Shown here: positions 36,562 through 49,440 of the stretch, in pieces
Layout of the letters: every line of letters begins with the position of its first letter
How positions within the stretch are numbered: the stretch's first letter is position 1
Assembly (NCBI RefSeq): GCF_000004075.3
Contig: NC_026658.2
Span: forward strand, 3,968,001 to 4,032,000
Source of the DNA: Cucumis sativus
Lineage: Eukaryota; Streptophyta; Magnoliopsida; Cucurbitales; Cucurbitaceae
Length of the DNA: 64,000 bases
Reading direction: 5' to 3'
Position numbers and translations under genes: made by a program
The notes under the pieces: model-generated
The model's database searches: none
Told to the model about the DNA's origin: nothing
Seen by the model: only the letters and a program-made list of their open reading frames with translations

Positions 36562-39500
36562 ACACACAAATCAAAGGAAGAAGAAAGGCCATTAACAAAA
36601 CGCCATTGTTACAGCTTAAAGAATCTCCAAGCACCCATGTAGATTTTGTAAGACTTTTTTTTCTCTCTCTCTTTTTTAATTTATTTTGGGTATTTATTTT
36701 CTCACTGATGTTTAATTTCTCTCTCTTTTTTAAAAATATATATACATATATATTTTTTTTGTGTTAGAAACAAGATTTAAGGTAATCTGCAGATGTAATT
36801 GTGATGAAAGTATATGGTTTGCTGAAAATGAAATATCTAATTTCTTTATTTTAAATTTAGGTGTGATTAGAATTTATTAGGAAGAATGATGAATAGGAGA
36901 GATATTTGAAGAGGAATAAGGTGAGAAAAGAAGTTAATAATTACCCATGTGATGCTTTTTCTGTTGCAGATTTTTGTACCTTAATTTGTCTTTGTGACAA
37001 TCTTGATTCTTTCTTGACTTTTTCTTTTGAAGAAAAAAAAAAAAGAATTCTAAATATGGACTTTGCTTCTTCAATCAATTTAGATTATTTATTAAAACTA
37101 TTACATTAATAATCGACTTACTTATGTTATATTTATGCTTTAATATTCTATCGGACATTTTTACCAAAACTTATAATTTTGTTTATATATATATTTTGAG
37201 GGTCACCTTAGTCCTTGGCCACATTGTTCCATGATTTGTGTTTCTAATGTCAATGTGGTAAGTTTGGTTGTGGATAAAATGAGAGAGAATTATTTAATAC
37301 GAAAAGAGTTAGGATTTTTTTTATTTAATACATAAAACACGATTTGTTGTATTGATTATTGGGAGATGAATGACAACATGCTAACCATGTTTTTGTTATG
37401 ATTCTAATAATTACATTGGCCTAATTAAATACTCCTTTAATGCTATAAACATGAAGGAATCTATATTATCAAAAACTCATTCAACTTAACATTTTTTAGT
37501 CCTTTCTTTTTCCTTTTTCTAACTAGAATGGTTTGGTTGGTTGAATTACATTTATATCCTCCAATTCACTTGTTTTTAAAAATATCTAATAGATTCATAT
37601 ATATGTTCAATAATATTATAAAATGTACATAAAAAAATTAATTTAATATTCCATTAGATCAAATTTTTAACATCTAAAGATTATATTTAACGAAAATAAA
37701 AGGACAATAAACTTGACCAATAATTTTTTTTGTAACAAATTAATAAATAGGTTAAAAGAACGTTTGAATGTTAATATTTAAAGAGAGTTTTGATAGGTCA
37801 ACTGGTCAACTTTTAGCTAAAGAAAAAGAACTGCATGAGCAATAATTGAAAACTAAACTAATTATTTATTTTATGAGAATGAAAGTTTGAATGTGTGAAT
37901 ATGAATTCAAAAGGTTTCATCTTCAATAATATTAGGATATGTTAATTTCCATTGGCATCAAATAAAGAAGAATAAGAAAGAAAATAGTGTATGATTGAGT
38001 AGTTTTTTTCCCCTTAATTATTATAAATACAAACCAATTGTAAATATATACAAAACACTTTTAGATATTATCTATCATAAAAAGTTTTCTTATATTTGGT
38101 AAATATTTTAGTTTGTTTTTGTTATATTTAAAAATGAAAAAGAAATTATGGCAAGTTATATTATAATATAGGTATGATGTCTATTTTAGTGTCAATTGTC
38201 AAGTGTCAAAATTCTATATTTTAGTGCTACATATTATTATATTTTTTTTAGTAAAATTGTAAAAAATAGAAAATTTGAGAAAATATCTATGGTGGTTTGA
38301 TTATATGAAATATGTTTTTTTAGAAAAACACTTTTCTTTTATATCAATACTTTGGTTGTGCGCCATAGTTCTCCTAAAATTCACAATAGAAATAAATAAT
38401 TTTCTTTTTGCTATTTATATCATAAATGTCAAGTAGTGTATAATATGGACAACATTTCTTGCTTGTCAACCATTGAAACAAAGTACTTTTTGTTTAACCC
38501 AATTATCCAAAATTTCAAAGTATTGAAAGTCTTGTGAAAATGTCAAATGTTATCTGACTTTGAAAAAATAAAAACTACAAATCTTTAATTCTATCTTTTT
38601 AAATAGTAATGTTTTCTTCTTTTTATTATTGGAGGTAAGATAATAATGCCTTAAGATGTACTCTTCTAATTTGAATTTTTAGACAAAATAAATTGAAAGA
38701 ATAAGGCATTAGCCTTGATGTTAATACTTTATAAATTTGGACATTTTATATTGGCTGAAGTGACGGGTCTAAATGGGGCACTCCCAAGGCCCAAAGTTTA
38801 GTTCGTGAAAGGTGGAGAAGTTAGAGCGTAAGGCCTAAAGTCTCTTGCATTGTGAAAAATGGCCCAACCATACAACCTTGTATGAAGGAGATTTATTCAC
38901 AATCTACCTAATTTTTAGAATTTTTATAATATTACAGTACACACAACTTGAGAAATGTTCTAATTAACTTTGTTAAAACCCTACAAATTTGTTTAATATT
39001 TTTTGTATTGCTAATGTGTGTTGATGTTAGGTCGTCTCAATCTTCAATTAATGCCTCATTTTGGTACGTTTGATCTTTTGCCTTTTAGAGGGTTATGTGT
39101 TATACGTGTTCGTTCCTTATCGGTGTTGTTGCCTTTTTGAGAATTCTTATTATGAAGAGGTTGGCGTCCTTACTATGTCTAGCCCCCATAAAAAGATTTG
39201 TGTTATTGCACTTCCATTTTGCTATTCAATTTGTGTGAATGGTAATACTCTCGAGAAAGTGTTCAAAGAATTGTGAGATTGTGAACGCAAAACCAAGTCA
39301 TTGACAATAATGTTTGTTGGTAACATTTATAGGGTGAACAAAAGTGAAGTCCGTGTAAATAGCATCAAATTAAGGGGAGCTTGGATTTGTCCGACTTATT
39401 TCAAGAGCATAATTTGGATGGAGCCTAATCTTCTCACTATATTGCAAAGTTCTCAATTAACCCTAGCTAAGTACTAATGAATTATATTTTACCTTATTAA

Positions 39501-40913
39501 GGGTATAGTCCTTCCAAACGTAGGTGACGTTAACAATTCCATGTGTTCTTATCTTGCTAATTATTCATTGTTGTTGTCATCTTAATTTATTCTATTTTGT
39601 AATTCACTTGTTTTTCAAAATTAACCGATCGAACTTTTATAGAATGATAAACTTTTACAACAAATCTTGTTTGAGAGTGGCAATTGAACCATACATTAAA
39701 ATCTAAATTTAAAACGTGCGCATCATTCTCAACACCATGTAAAAATAATTATTCTCAATTATACATAATATTTGAAGTCCAAATCAATATATATGTATAT
39801 CAAAATTAAATTGATAATAACACTGCCTAAAACAAACAAACCCTTTATATCAACATATATAATTAACTAAAAACGACTAATACCATAAATTAAACATAGC
39901 CTCAATCTAAATTTTAGAGTTTACCAACGTTTCTAATATCATATGGCAACATATGTTTTTCTTTTCGTTATATCAACCAAAAAATACATGTAAATCAATG
40001 TTTTATCTTTTTTAAAAAACCTAATTTAAATAATTATTTGGTTTATGCATTTCCACTCCTAATTTATTAGAAATTTCCTTGTACGGATCAATTAACATCT
40101 TGTTATGGAGAGACCAATTATTAGGCCTTTCTTCTTTAACCAATTAACAAAAGCAAGGTCTTTGTTTTAGGTTTTTTTGAAGGTCTTTTTCTATTCGTTT
40201 TTTCTTCAACTTGACTCTCCCAACTTACAACTTCGTATCATATAATTAATACAAACCACCGCACAGATATATATAAATATGAATAGACAGTTGTATTATA
40301 TATATATATATATATATTTAAAAACATTTTTAATAGTTTTGTTATTTTAAAAAAAATTGTCCTTTTTTAATTATTTACATTTACCATAATACTATATTCT
40401 CCCTACTTCCCATATGAACTTATATAGCAGCTGGTGATTTAAGCACATATCTTGAACCTAAATTTAGTAAAAAACATAAAAAAGAATTAGAAAACTCTGA
40501 CTGTTAGATGAGGTATAACATTAAAATTTTCATTCAATATATCTGTCAATTAAAAGCTTTATATTAAGCTTATCAATGATTTAAGATTGACAATAAAGAA
40601 AATAACATGACGGAGGTGTGGAGGTTTGAATATGGAGATTAAGTGAGTTTGTCCATTAAATATAGGAAAGTCATTAGGAAGTTCTTTTAATACATTCCAC
40701 TTGGTTTTGACACAACGTAACCTCTATATATTGAAAAGAGTGTACCAAAGAAATTCACACTCTTCATATATCTTTTGCAATAACTGATCTTCTCTCAACT
40801 ATTGCTGGTCTTTGAAATCTTTTTCCATTCTTTTTCTCTTTAAGTTGCAGTCTAACCCCTTTTGTTATCCATATATCTTCCTTGTTCCTTCCACAAAGCC
40901 CTAAATACACAAC
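36562..40913. other. Intergenic region between ROH1 and the HMA-fold gene
   Basis: Begins with the ROH1 3' UTR. The rest is AT-rich with a (TA)n run at about 40292-40318. A less AT-rich patch at about 38.75-39.45 kb looks like a low-copy relic; its longest frame (39061-39276, +) has no recognised motif. No RNA gene seen. Confidence 0.5.
40724..40730 (+). promoter_or_regulatory. Possible TATA box of the HMA-fold gene
   Basis: CTATATATTG about 190 bases upstream of the start codon at 40914, followed by a pyrimidine-rich leader. Other TATA-like words in this AT-rich region make the choice uncertain. Confidence 0.4.
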
Positions 40914-41664
40914 ATGATTGTGGTAATTAATTAACTACACATCATTAATATCTCAACATATATATATAATGTTTTTTGAAAAATAATCTCTATTGTGTAA
41001 AGATGTTCATTATTATCCTTTTCTGTCTCATCATCTTCATATATATATATATACAGAAACCCTAGAAATGATAGCTTTACTGAAGATATATATGGAGAAA
41101 AACCCTAAACTCCTTAATTTTTTTTCCCCTATATACAAAGCATTTTATTTATTTGCTTTTTGATGCAGAAAGTAGTCTTGAAAGTGGATGTACAAGATGG
41201 AAAAGCCAAGCAGAAGGCTATGAAATTAGTTTCCACCCTCCCAGGTACGACTAGTTCTTTCACAAGATGCTTTTTATTAGTTAACCCAAAAATTAGTTAA
41301 GGTGATAATTAAATGAAACATTTTTTAGTTTTAGTAGATTGACATTGATTCTTGTTTTAAAAGTTAGAAGTTGAAATCAACTATATTGTAACTTCTTGTT
41401 CGTGTAGGGATAAATTCCATAATGATGGATATGAATGAGAGGAAGATGACAGTAATCGGAGAAGTAGACCCAGTTGAAGTAATTGAAAAGCTTAGAAAAT
41501 CCTGGTTTGCTGAGATTCTCACAGTTGGACCTCCAGAAGAAATTAAAAAAGAACCACCACCATCACCAACGAAAGAATGTATTCCCTATCCATATTACTA
41601 TCCATATTACTATCCAAATTATATCATACTCGAAGAAAACCCAAATCCTTGTGTTATGTGTTAA
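40914..41664 (+). CDS. HIPP: Heavy-metal-associated (HMA-fold) isoprenylated plant protein, CxxC lost
   Basis: Three exons: 40914-40922, 41169-41244, 41408-41664, giving 113 residues. Residues 1-67 form an HMA ferredoxin-like fold: KVVLKVDV (strand 1), [39 protein letters not shown] and a last strand before VGPPEE. The metal-binding CxxC that normally follows strand 1 is absent (VQDGKAKQK instead). Then come a Pro-rich segment and a Tyr/Pro repeat ([12 protein letters not shown]). The protein ends CVMC, a CaaX box with Cys110 as the predicted prenylated residue. HIPPs sit at membranes or in the nucleus and act in metal handling, stress and as susceptibility factors. The three-codon first exon (ATG ATT GTG, then GT) is inferred; an alternative in-frame ATG at 41163 would give MQKVVLK without splicing. 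Confidence 0.88.
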
Positions 41665-44600
41665 TCATATTGTTAATTTCCTATATAAATATACTTATGA
41701 TCATTGATCAGTCTGTTTCACCAAACCCATTTTGATAACCATTTTATTTCTAAATTTTCGTTTTCAAAAAAATCTTTTTAGTTACGATTTGTCGAAGAAA
41801 AATACATATCTCACCTTCACCTTTTCATATTATTTATCGGATATCGATGTAATTTTTTTGTTTATTTGTGTTAGTGTGTTTTACATTGTGTACTTTAAAG
41901 GATCTCTTTTTTTATTGATATAATATAATGAATGAATTGTCAATATGTTCTTGCAGATCAAAGTTATTTTTGCACCAAATATTTTTTTTTGTTTAAAAAA
42001 ACATTATTATTAAACATTAGTTGATATGAACAAACTAAGATATTATACTAAAATTAAGGGAAAAGAATTTAATAACTATGTATGAAAACTATAAATTTTG
42101 TAGTTAATTAATATTTTTTTTTTGGGTGAATCAATTCATAATTTACATTCAAAATCATCCCATAATCATTTGAATATATATTAGTAATAGAAGGGTTAAT
42201 CAATTAGGTCAAATCCTCCACCTTAATTTGTATTAATTTAAAAAGTTAATTATATGGATTTTTGGAAGAATAATAAGAAAAAGAAAAATAGTTGAGAATG
42301 GAGGGATTATAATAAAAGATGTAATTTTCAAGTTTGGTACCACATCACACTCCCAAAAACCAATCCTTTTCATTTGGAAATCTTCAATTTTTGAAATCTC
42401 ATAAGTCATAAGTCATACATAATAAGCCTTTTCGCCCTAATTTCTATCTTTTTTTTCTTTAACCTTTTTAGATATATAATTTTCTTATAACTAAGATTCT
42501 AAAAATATTTTACATTTACAAGATAAACCAGAAGCAAATTATTGCTCTATTAGTTCTAAGTTATATATATATATTTTTCTTGTACTAACTTCTTTCTGAT
42601 TTTAATTTTAATTTTATATTTTCTTTCCTCAACAATAATTATAGTTTGAAGTGTTATTATCCTATCAACAACAAACAGAAAGAAAAACCAAAATGAAAAA
42701 TACGTCAATTAAAATATTTGTTAAATTGCTCAATATCCAAGATTTTTTATACTCTAATAATGTTCTCCTTAAGATGGACAAAAATGCATATATAAATTTT
42801 ACATATTTTATATACAGTTTTAAAAATTAATACACACAATTAGATCGACTTTTTCATCATACAATATAATCATATAATTAGAGAATAATGTATCTGTTTT
42901 TTATTAGTATATTAGATGGATATATAATTCCATCTTTATCTCATTGAATATGAAGTATTAAATATAGTATTGGGAGTTAAGTTGAGTGTCCAATGATTTT
43001 ATTTAGTAAACTAAGATACACTTAATTATAAATTATATATAAACCAAGTACACTTGGGGCAAATATTTATAAAAATATAACGTGAAAACAACAGCTTAAC
43101 CATTTTCTTAAAGAAATTAAAATTGTTTTCTTTTTCTAGGGTGAGGCCCATCCTTTTATTTTTATTACTAGAATACATATTTTGTAAAGAACCATTCTCC
43201 ATTAATATTAAAATCACATATATATTGCTCATGAATTAGTTGGAGCAAGATTTTTTTAAAGAAATAGTAAATATATCATTATTAATCTTTTATCCTTCTT
43301 TAGAACTAGGTTCAAGCTTCATTTAACAACATTTTTGAATCGGTCAATGCTACGGACTGATATAGAGTAATTACATTACATCTTCTAAGATCTTTTATCC
43401 AAACTAATTCAAAAAGTTTCAATTCTCTAATTAATTTTAATTTAGTTATATATTTTTCAAATTAAGTCAATTTTGACAAAAATAAAATATAAGGGTTTGG
43501 ACCTTATTATCATAATTTTTTTTTGTTGTTATTTTTGTAAATGCTCTTTTTTTCAATATTAATAAAAAAAAAACCAAATATTTACAATTCAAACACACAA
43601 ATTTGCAATTTTGACATATATATTTTTTCTTGACAATTCTGATTTAGCTAACACATATTTACAAAAGTATTTTAGAACAATAAAACAAATGGTATTATTT
43701 CCAAAGAGTTGGGCTTAGAGACAAAAGAAAATAATTTTGAATAATAATGGAGCCCATATTAAAGATGAAAATATGAAGTTTGGTATTGCACATTGAAGTC
43801 CAAAGACCAATCATTTTCAAATGAAATGTCCAATTTGGAAAACCCTCAAAAACATAAATATATCAAATCAAGGGTTTACCAATATATCATAAAATTAATT
43901 GCATTTTCAAAAGTGTCACATAAAAATTACAAAACATAACCATTTTTATTTTCTTTCTTTTAATTTATATTAAGTTATATTTATTAAAAAATGACAAAAA
44001 ATATTATCTAAACCATTTAAACCAGCATTTTAAATCTCCTAGCATGTGTTAATTTAGTTTAAATCTCAAACTAAAATTAAAATATAAACTAAGATTTTAA
44101 TATATGTTAGTATGAAATATGTTATTTTTAAAATTTTCAACCCTTTATCACAGAACCTATAACAACTTTTAAATATAGCATTTTTTATTCAAAATGAATC
44201 AAAATACGTTTCCAAGAGCTATTTTGAATGGTTGGAAATACTCGAATTTTTTAAAATAACTTATTTTTAAATTAAACACTTGAAAATATACTCTAAACAC
44301 ATTATCGAATGATTTACGACTACTCTAAATAACTCTTGAAAAACATAAGAAACATTTGAAATATAACTTTAAAAAAATGTTATTTAGAATTTAAACAATA
44401 TATATATATAAGAAATGATCAAAATATTATGCTATTGTCGGCTATTATCATCCCCTCAAGAGATGATGACCAATTTGACAACCAACTTCAAATATACATA
44501 TGACCATTATCTCCAACTGCTAGCTACAACCATGAATATATATATATATATATTTGAAAAAATAACTTTTTGAAAAATACTATTACAGTTGATCAATTCA

Positions 44601-46835
44601 AAGGGTCTTTTAATCCTCGTCTTTTTTTTTTTATTAAAATAAAAACCCTTGACCAAATGACTATTGAAAACTTGAAGTAGTCTTTTAAAATAATGATAAG
44701 AAGAAAACAAGCCCAATGGAAAAAGAAAAAGAGAAAAGGAAAAGAAACTTGAGAAATAGTTCTTTCAGCCATGGCAGACCAAAAAGCTTTGGTCCCCTAA
44801 CCTAGACAATATACATAGAATAAGTATAATATATAATATAAAGAATTGCTTCTGTCACCAATTGCATTATTTAACCATTAATTTCCTCAATGCTTAGGTG
44901 TTTGTGTTTCTGATTAGTCTTGTCAAATAATGTTCTGTGGTTTTAATATTCTCTACCTCAATTACCTTACTAATTATAATATATAAAACGAATTAAATAA
45001 ATGGATATGTCACATTACACAATCAAATTATAGCCCACCCATTCTTACTTTATCTTTTTGTTTCCCCCTCTAAAGTTCCCATCCTGACCCCAATTTGATT
45101 TTCTTTATTAACTTCTAACGGACTATGGACTTTGGCTTCCCCTTTCTTCTCTTACAACTTTATAATTAATTGCCCTTTACCTCTTCTTATCCCACTTGTC
45201 AAAACCATATCAATACTTTAACTTATTATATATTCTAGTAGGTCCCTATCAGATTTAGTTATATCATACAATTAATGGGTCTTGTGTTTATACTTTGTTA
45301 ATAATCAAAGGGCCTTCGAGTTGGAAATCAAAAGAGCATGCATACATATTTTGATTTGTATTATTACATTGGTAGTCAGCCTATGTATATAAAGACTTTA
45401 CATTTATATCATATATATATATATGTTTAATTAAATCAAAATTGAATTAGACTTAAACCACATTTGTTATTGATGGAATGCAACTCTTTAATATAGAATG
45501 CATCTATTTGAGGTAGAGGGGCATTACCATTGATACATTGATGAGACAGATCCAAAATTTAAAGTTGCGTAGATAATATAATATTTTAAATTTAAAAGTA
45601 TTAAAATAATAAAAACTATTTCATTATATATACACATTACAAGAGTAGAATATTAAAGTATATTAATTCAATAATTTAATTACTAAAACACTTTTCTATC
45701 TTTAAACTAGATAGAATATTTTTTTTTTTATAAAAGACGATAATAAGAAAACATTAATATAAAAATTATTCCATTATCTAACTTCTAGTTATATATGTAT
45801 ACCATATATGTACATTAATCTAAATACTTTTTGTTTGAAAACTTTTACAAAAATTACAATACCAACATCTTATCTATAATTTCATTGATAAATTTTTGTA
45901 ATTAAGCATGGATGTATTTACATTTTCATTGATGTAACCGTAGCTTATTAATAATACACCAACCAAACAACTACTACCATAAATGGGATACAAGTTGACT
46001 TCTTCCATGCAGGGTGAGCATAGTTATGTCTCAACAAGAATTGAATTAATATATGCATCTCACAATCTTTCCTTATTAAAAAGCCACAAGTTTTTCATTT
46101 ATTGAAACATCGAACACGATATTTATTGTCACATCTTAATTATAGCAATGTTCTTCGATGCTTCACTTTTCTACCACCAATAAATGAATAATTGAGTTTT
46201 AATTAAGTGGTAATTTAGTATGAACTATTTCTTACAGTCGAAATATATTTAAACAATAATCTCTCTAATTCTCGTAATAATATTGCACTGGAAGAACTAA
46301 AATCAAATTTATACGCGTAGTTCATAAGAATATAGATGTATAATATATAGAAACAAACTTGGTTGTTATTTCTTTTGTATGAATGTTTCTTACAAGTAGT
46401 AGTAGTAGTAAACAAATAACCCTCTTTCACTTTCCACACCCATCCATTTTGATGACTGAAAAAACTAGAGGAGAAAAAAAAAAGAAAAAGAAAAAGAAGA
46501 CAAAGACAGAGAAACAAATGCAAATGCATGCAAATACATAAAACCCTCACAACACATGCAATTACGAACAGCCCCTTAAGTTTCCCAAATTATTGGGAAT
46601 CAAAAAAGGCCATAACTCTATATAGTGAAATACACTTATCCATAACCCTAACAGTGTCAAAACAACAACCTCACGAGATGATCACTTTGGAAAAAACCCA
46701 CGACTCACATTTGAGAGTTTTTGCTTTTTGATTAGTTACGCCTTAAGAACTTGTTAAAACAAACTTTTGTCAAACAATGGAAATTTTCATCTGATCAGGT
46801 TGCCAGAATATGACTGATTGACGGTCGTCTTGTGT
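41665..46835. other. AT-rich intergenic DNA, no gene recognised
   Basis: Between the convergent HMA-fold and ACC synthase genes. Long A/T tracts and TA runs (about 44538-44552 and elsewhere); short frames at 43026-43232, 44507-44716 and 46215-46550 are low-complexity. No known RNA gene or intact mobile element seen. Confidence 0.55.
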
Positions 46836-48822
46836 TTAAGTTGTTGCACGAAGCATAGGGGATTGAGGCAACGGTGAGTGTGGTGACATGATGTCTTCGA
46901 GTCTTCGAGATGACAATCGAAGTTCGAGGCTGCTTTGACGCCAGCAGAATTTTTGTTTCTTGACCTTAGTTGTTACCTCCTTGTTTTGAAGCACGAAGTT
47001 TCTAATCCTGGTGATGGAAATGTCCATTGTATTGTCATCCATATTTGCAAAACAAACCCTAAACCATCCTGGTTCTGAGCAATGGAATGAAGAACCTGGT
47101 GAAACATTTAGTTTAACTTCATTGATAATCACTTTCCATAATGCCATTTCTGCTTCCAATGTCTTCTCTTTCAAAAGATGACGCAAATCCATCCATAAAA
47201 ATAATCCTCCACTTCCTTTCAAATATCCAATTCCAACCTGCACATCATGAACAAAAAACTTAGCATTTTGAATTCGGTATAGTGTAACACCTTTGCATCT
47301 AAATATAAATTTATCACAACCCATTAACTAACCTGAGCAAGCCCTTTTGTGAAGTTTCGATGACGCGCAGCGAGTTTTTCAGCACTCCCAGCAAGAAAGT
47401 TGTCGACAAACACATCATCCAACAACATCGATGCAATCAAATATTGAGTTTGCGAGGAGACGAGGCCAAAGCTTGACATCTTACGAGCGCATGCAACAAC
47501 AGCGTCGTTATAAGAGTAGATAATACCGACACGAAATCCAGGGAATCCCATGTCTTTGGATAGGCTATAAACGACATGGACAAGATTTCTATCGCATTCA
47601 ATGTCACTGTTGTCGATCACTTCAGAGATACTAATGAAACCGGGCTCTGCAAAGACAGTGGCAGCGTAGATTTCGTCGCACACTAAGTGGATATTCTTTT
47701 CGTTGATAAACGATACAGCAGTTTCAAGTGTTTGTCTATCGTAAACCGTTCCGAGTGGATTTGAAGGATTCGTTATGAGTAGACCTTTGATTTTTATGTT
47801 GGATTTTTGAGCTTCTTCATATGCTGTCTCTAAGGCTTCTCTTGTTAATTTGAAATTGTTTGAACTTTCACATATCACTGGAACTATTTCCACTCCTGTC
47901 CTCCACCTTAAATCTCTGTCGAATCTGCAAACAATTTCAATTGAAATTTAAGATTCAAATTTAGAAAATATTTTGTTGATGAGGTTGGGAAAACTATCGC
48001 TTTCAATTCCCTAATTGTTTTTTTTTTTTTTTTTAAATTTCTTCCATTACTTATCTCTAATTAAAGATGGTAGAAAAGTCAATTATGGGTCAAATCAAAA
48101 AAATAAATAAGTCAAAAAAAGGAAAAAGGAAATAAAAACGAATAAATACCCTGGATAATAAGGAACAGGAACAAGAAATGCTTCACCAGGATCAGCCAAA
48201 CAAAACGCCATGGTTTCGTGAGCTCCAGTTGCTCCACCACTCATCACAACTCGGTCAGGATCAAATTTGACTCGGTTCCCTCTCACTTTTCCCATGAAGT
48301 TCGCTACAGCCTGTATATATATATATCAAAAAAACCCCAAATTAATAAAATAATTAGAGATTTTAAATGTTAATTAAATTTAAAACAATGGATTAATTAG
48401 TTAATTAACAATTACATACGTTTCTAAACTCTGGCAATCCATGATAATCTTGAAAGATAGCAATATCCTTGAACTCATCAATTCCTTCAACACTGCAAAT
48501 TGAAGCTCTTGGATTGTTTTTCATCCATTTCTCCACAAATTCAAAAGAAAGCTGCAGTTTTTGAAGAAAACCCACCAATCAAAAACATGAAATCGGAAAG
48601 AAAAATGTAAAACTGAATTGAATTTTGACATATAAGTACCTGATTTTCAGCTAAACCCATTTGAATAACACCACGAGGATTGATAATAGGATGAAAAGGA
48701 TCAGAATCATAAGCTTTCCACCCATCAAAATAAGAGGAATCTTCACCATGCCCATTTCCTTTGGCTAATTTGGACAAAACTTTCTTTGCATTTCCATTAT
48801 CATTGCTGGAAACAAGTACCAT
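46836..48822 (-). CDS. ACS: 1-aminocyclopropane-1-carboxylate synthase, type 1
   Basis: Five exons: 48640-48822, 48420-48551, 48150-48310, 47333-47924, 46836-47237, giving 489 residues. A PLP enzyme converting S-adenosyl-methionine to ACC, the committed step of ethylene synthesis, in the cytosol. Family landmarks: [22 protein letters not shown] (Glu59), [11 protein letters not shown] (Tyr97), [24 protein letters not shown] (Asp242, Tyr245), the PLP lysine Lys282 in [15 protein letters not shown], Arg290, and [11 protein letters not shown] (Arg416). The C-terminus has the type-1 tail: RLSSRR (possible CDPK site near Ser465/466) and three Ser-Pro sites at 474, 477 and 482 with the spacing known for MPK3/6 targets, so stability is probably phospho-regulated. 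Oddities: Phe286 where canonical ACS has Leu, and Ala246 after DEIY where Ser is usual. I cannot tell which numbered cucurbit ACS this is. Confidence 0.97.
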
Positions 48823-48927
48823 TTTTAAAATCTGAATAATAATGGGTGTGTGTGGTTGTGAGTTATGAGGAGATTAATGTTTTCTTTCCTTTTTTTGAGT
48901 GTGTGTTTATGTGTATGTGGTGTGAGT

Positions 48928-48961
48928 ATATATATATATAGATTTTGTGTGTGTGTGTGTG
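48928..48961 (-). promoter_or_regulatory. Probable ACS TATA region within TA/GT microsatellites
   Basis: TATATATATATAT at 48928-48940, about 110 bases upstream of the ACS start codon, flanked by a (GT)n run at about 48947-48961. It is the best-placed TATA candidate on the minus strand; the embedding in repeats makes length variation likely. Confidence 0.5.
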
Positions 48962-49320
48962 GAAGATGAGAGTTGGGTCAGCGTTGGAAATCAAAGTTTT
49001 AATTCTGAAGGGGAAAGTGAGAAGAAGGTTCTGTTTAATATTTAGAGAGACATCACCAATGTCAGCTGGTGAAAATTGTCGGCTCTTTTGATGGTCACTA
49101 ACCTTTTTTTTTTCTTTTCCACTTTACCCAAATTCAATTTCATTTTTCTACATCTTTAATTAGGTACTTGATTTTCCATTAAAATAAATTCTCGTCTTTT
49201 TCAAGTGATAAATTGTCCATTTGTTCTAGTGGGTTAGGACATATTTTTGATTGCCATTACATGATGTTTAATTAATTTTGCTTTCATTTATTAACTTAAA
49301 TGAAACTTTTTTTTGATGAT

Positions 49321-49440
49321 GACATTGATAGAAACATATCAGTGCTATCAACGTCTATCATTGATAGAATCTAAAAATGATGTGATATATGGTAAATATT
49401 TTGTCAAATTTACTATTTTTTATAATTTTCTAAAAATTAA
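49321..49440. repeat. Dispersed repeat with TCTATCATTGATAGA core
   Basis: Contains ATTGATAGAAACATATCAGTGCTATC, then the near-palindrome TCTATCATTGATAGA (49353-49367), then AATCTAAAAATGATG and GGTAAATATTTTGTCAAATTTACTA. This string resembles a very abundant dispersed repeat I recall from Cucumis. A related, more degraded copy seems present at about 32865-32910 (TAGTCTATATCACGGTATCATTAATAGACT). Confidence 0.5.

Noticed and set aside
46969-46985. TTCTTGACCTTAG resembling the start of TAS3 tasiARF
   Set aside because: It matches only the first part of the tasiRNA, lies in an ACS coding exon, and no miR390 sites or phased layout are seen.
47324-47893. Separate small aminotransferase-like genes at the ACS locus
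   Set aside because: The fragments are exons of one gene; GT-AG junctions join them in phase into a full-length ACC synthase.
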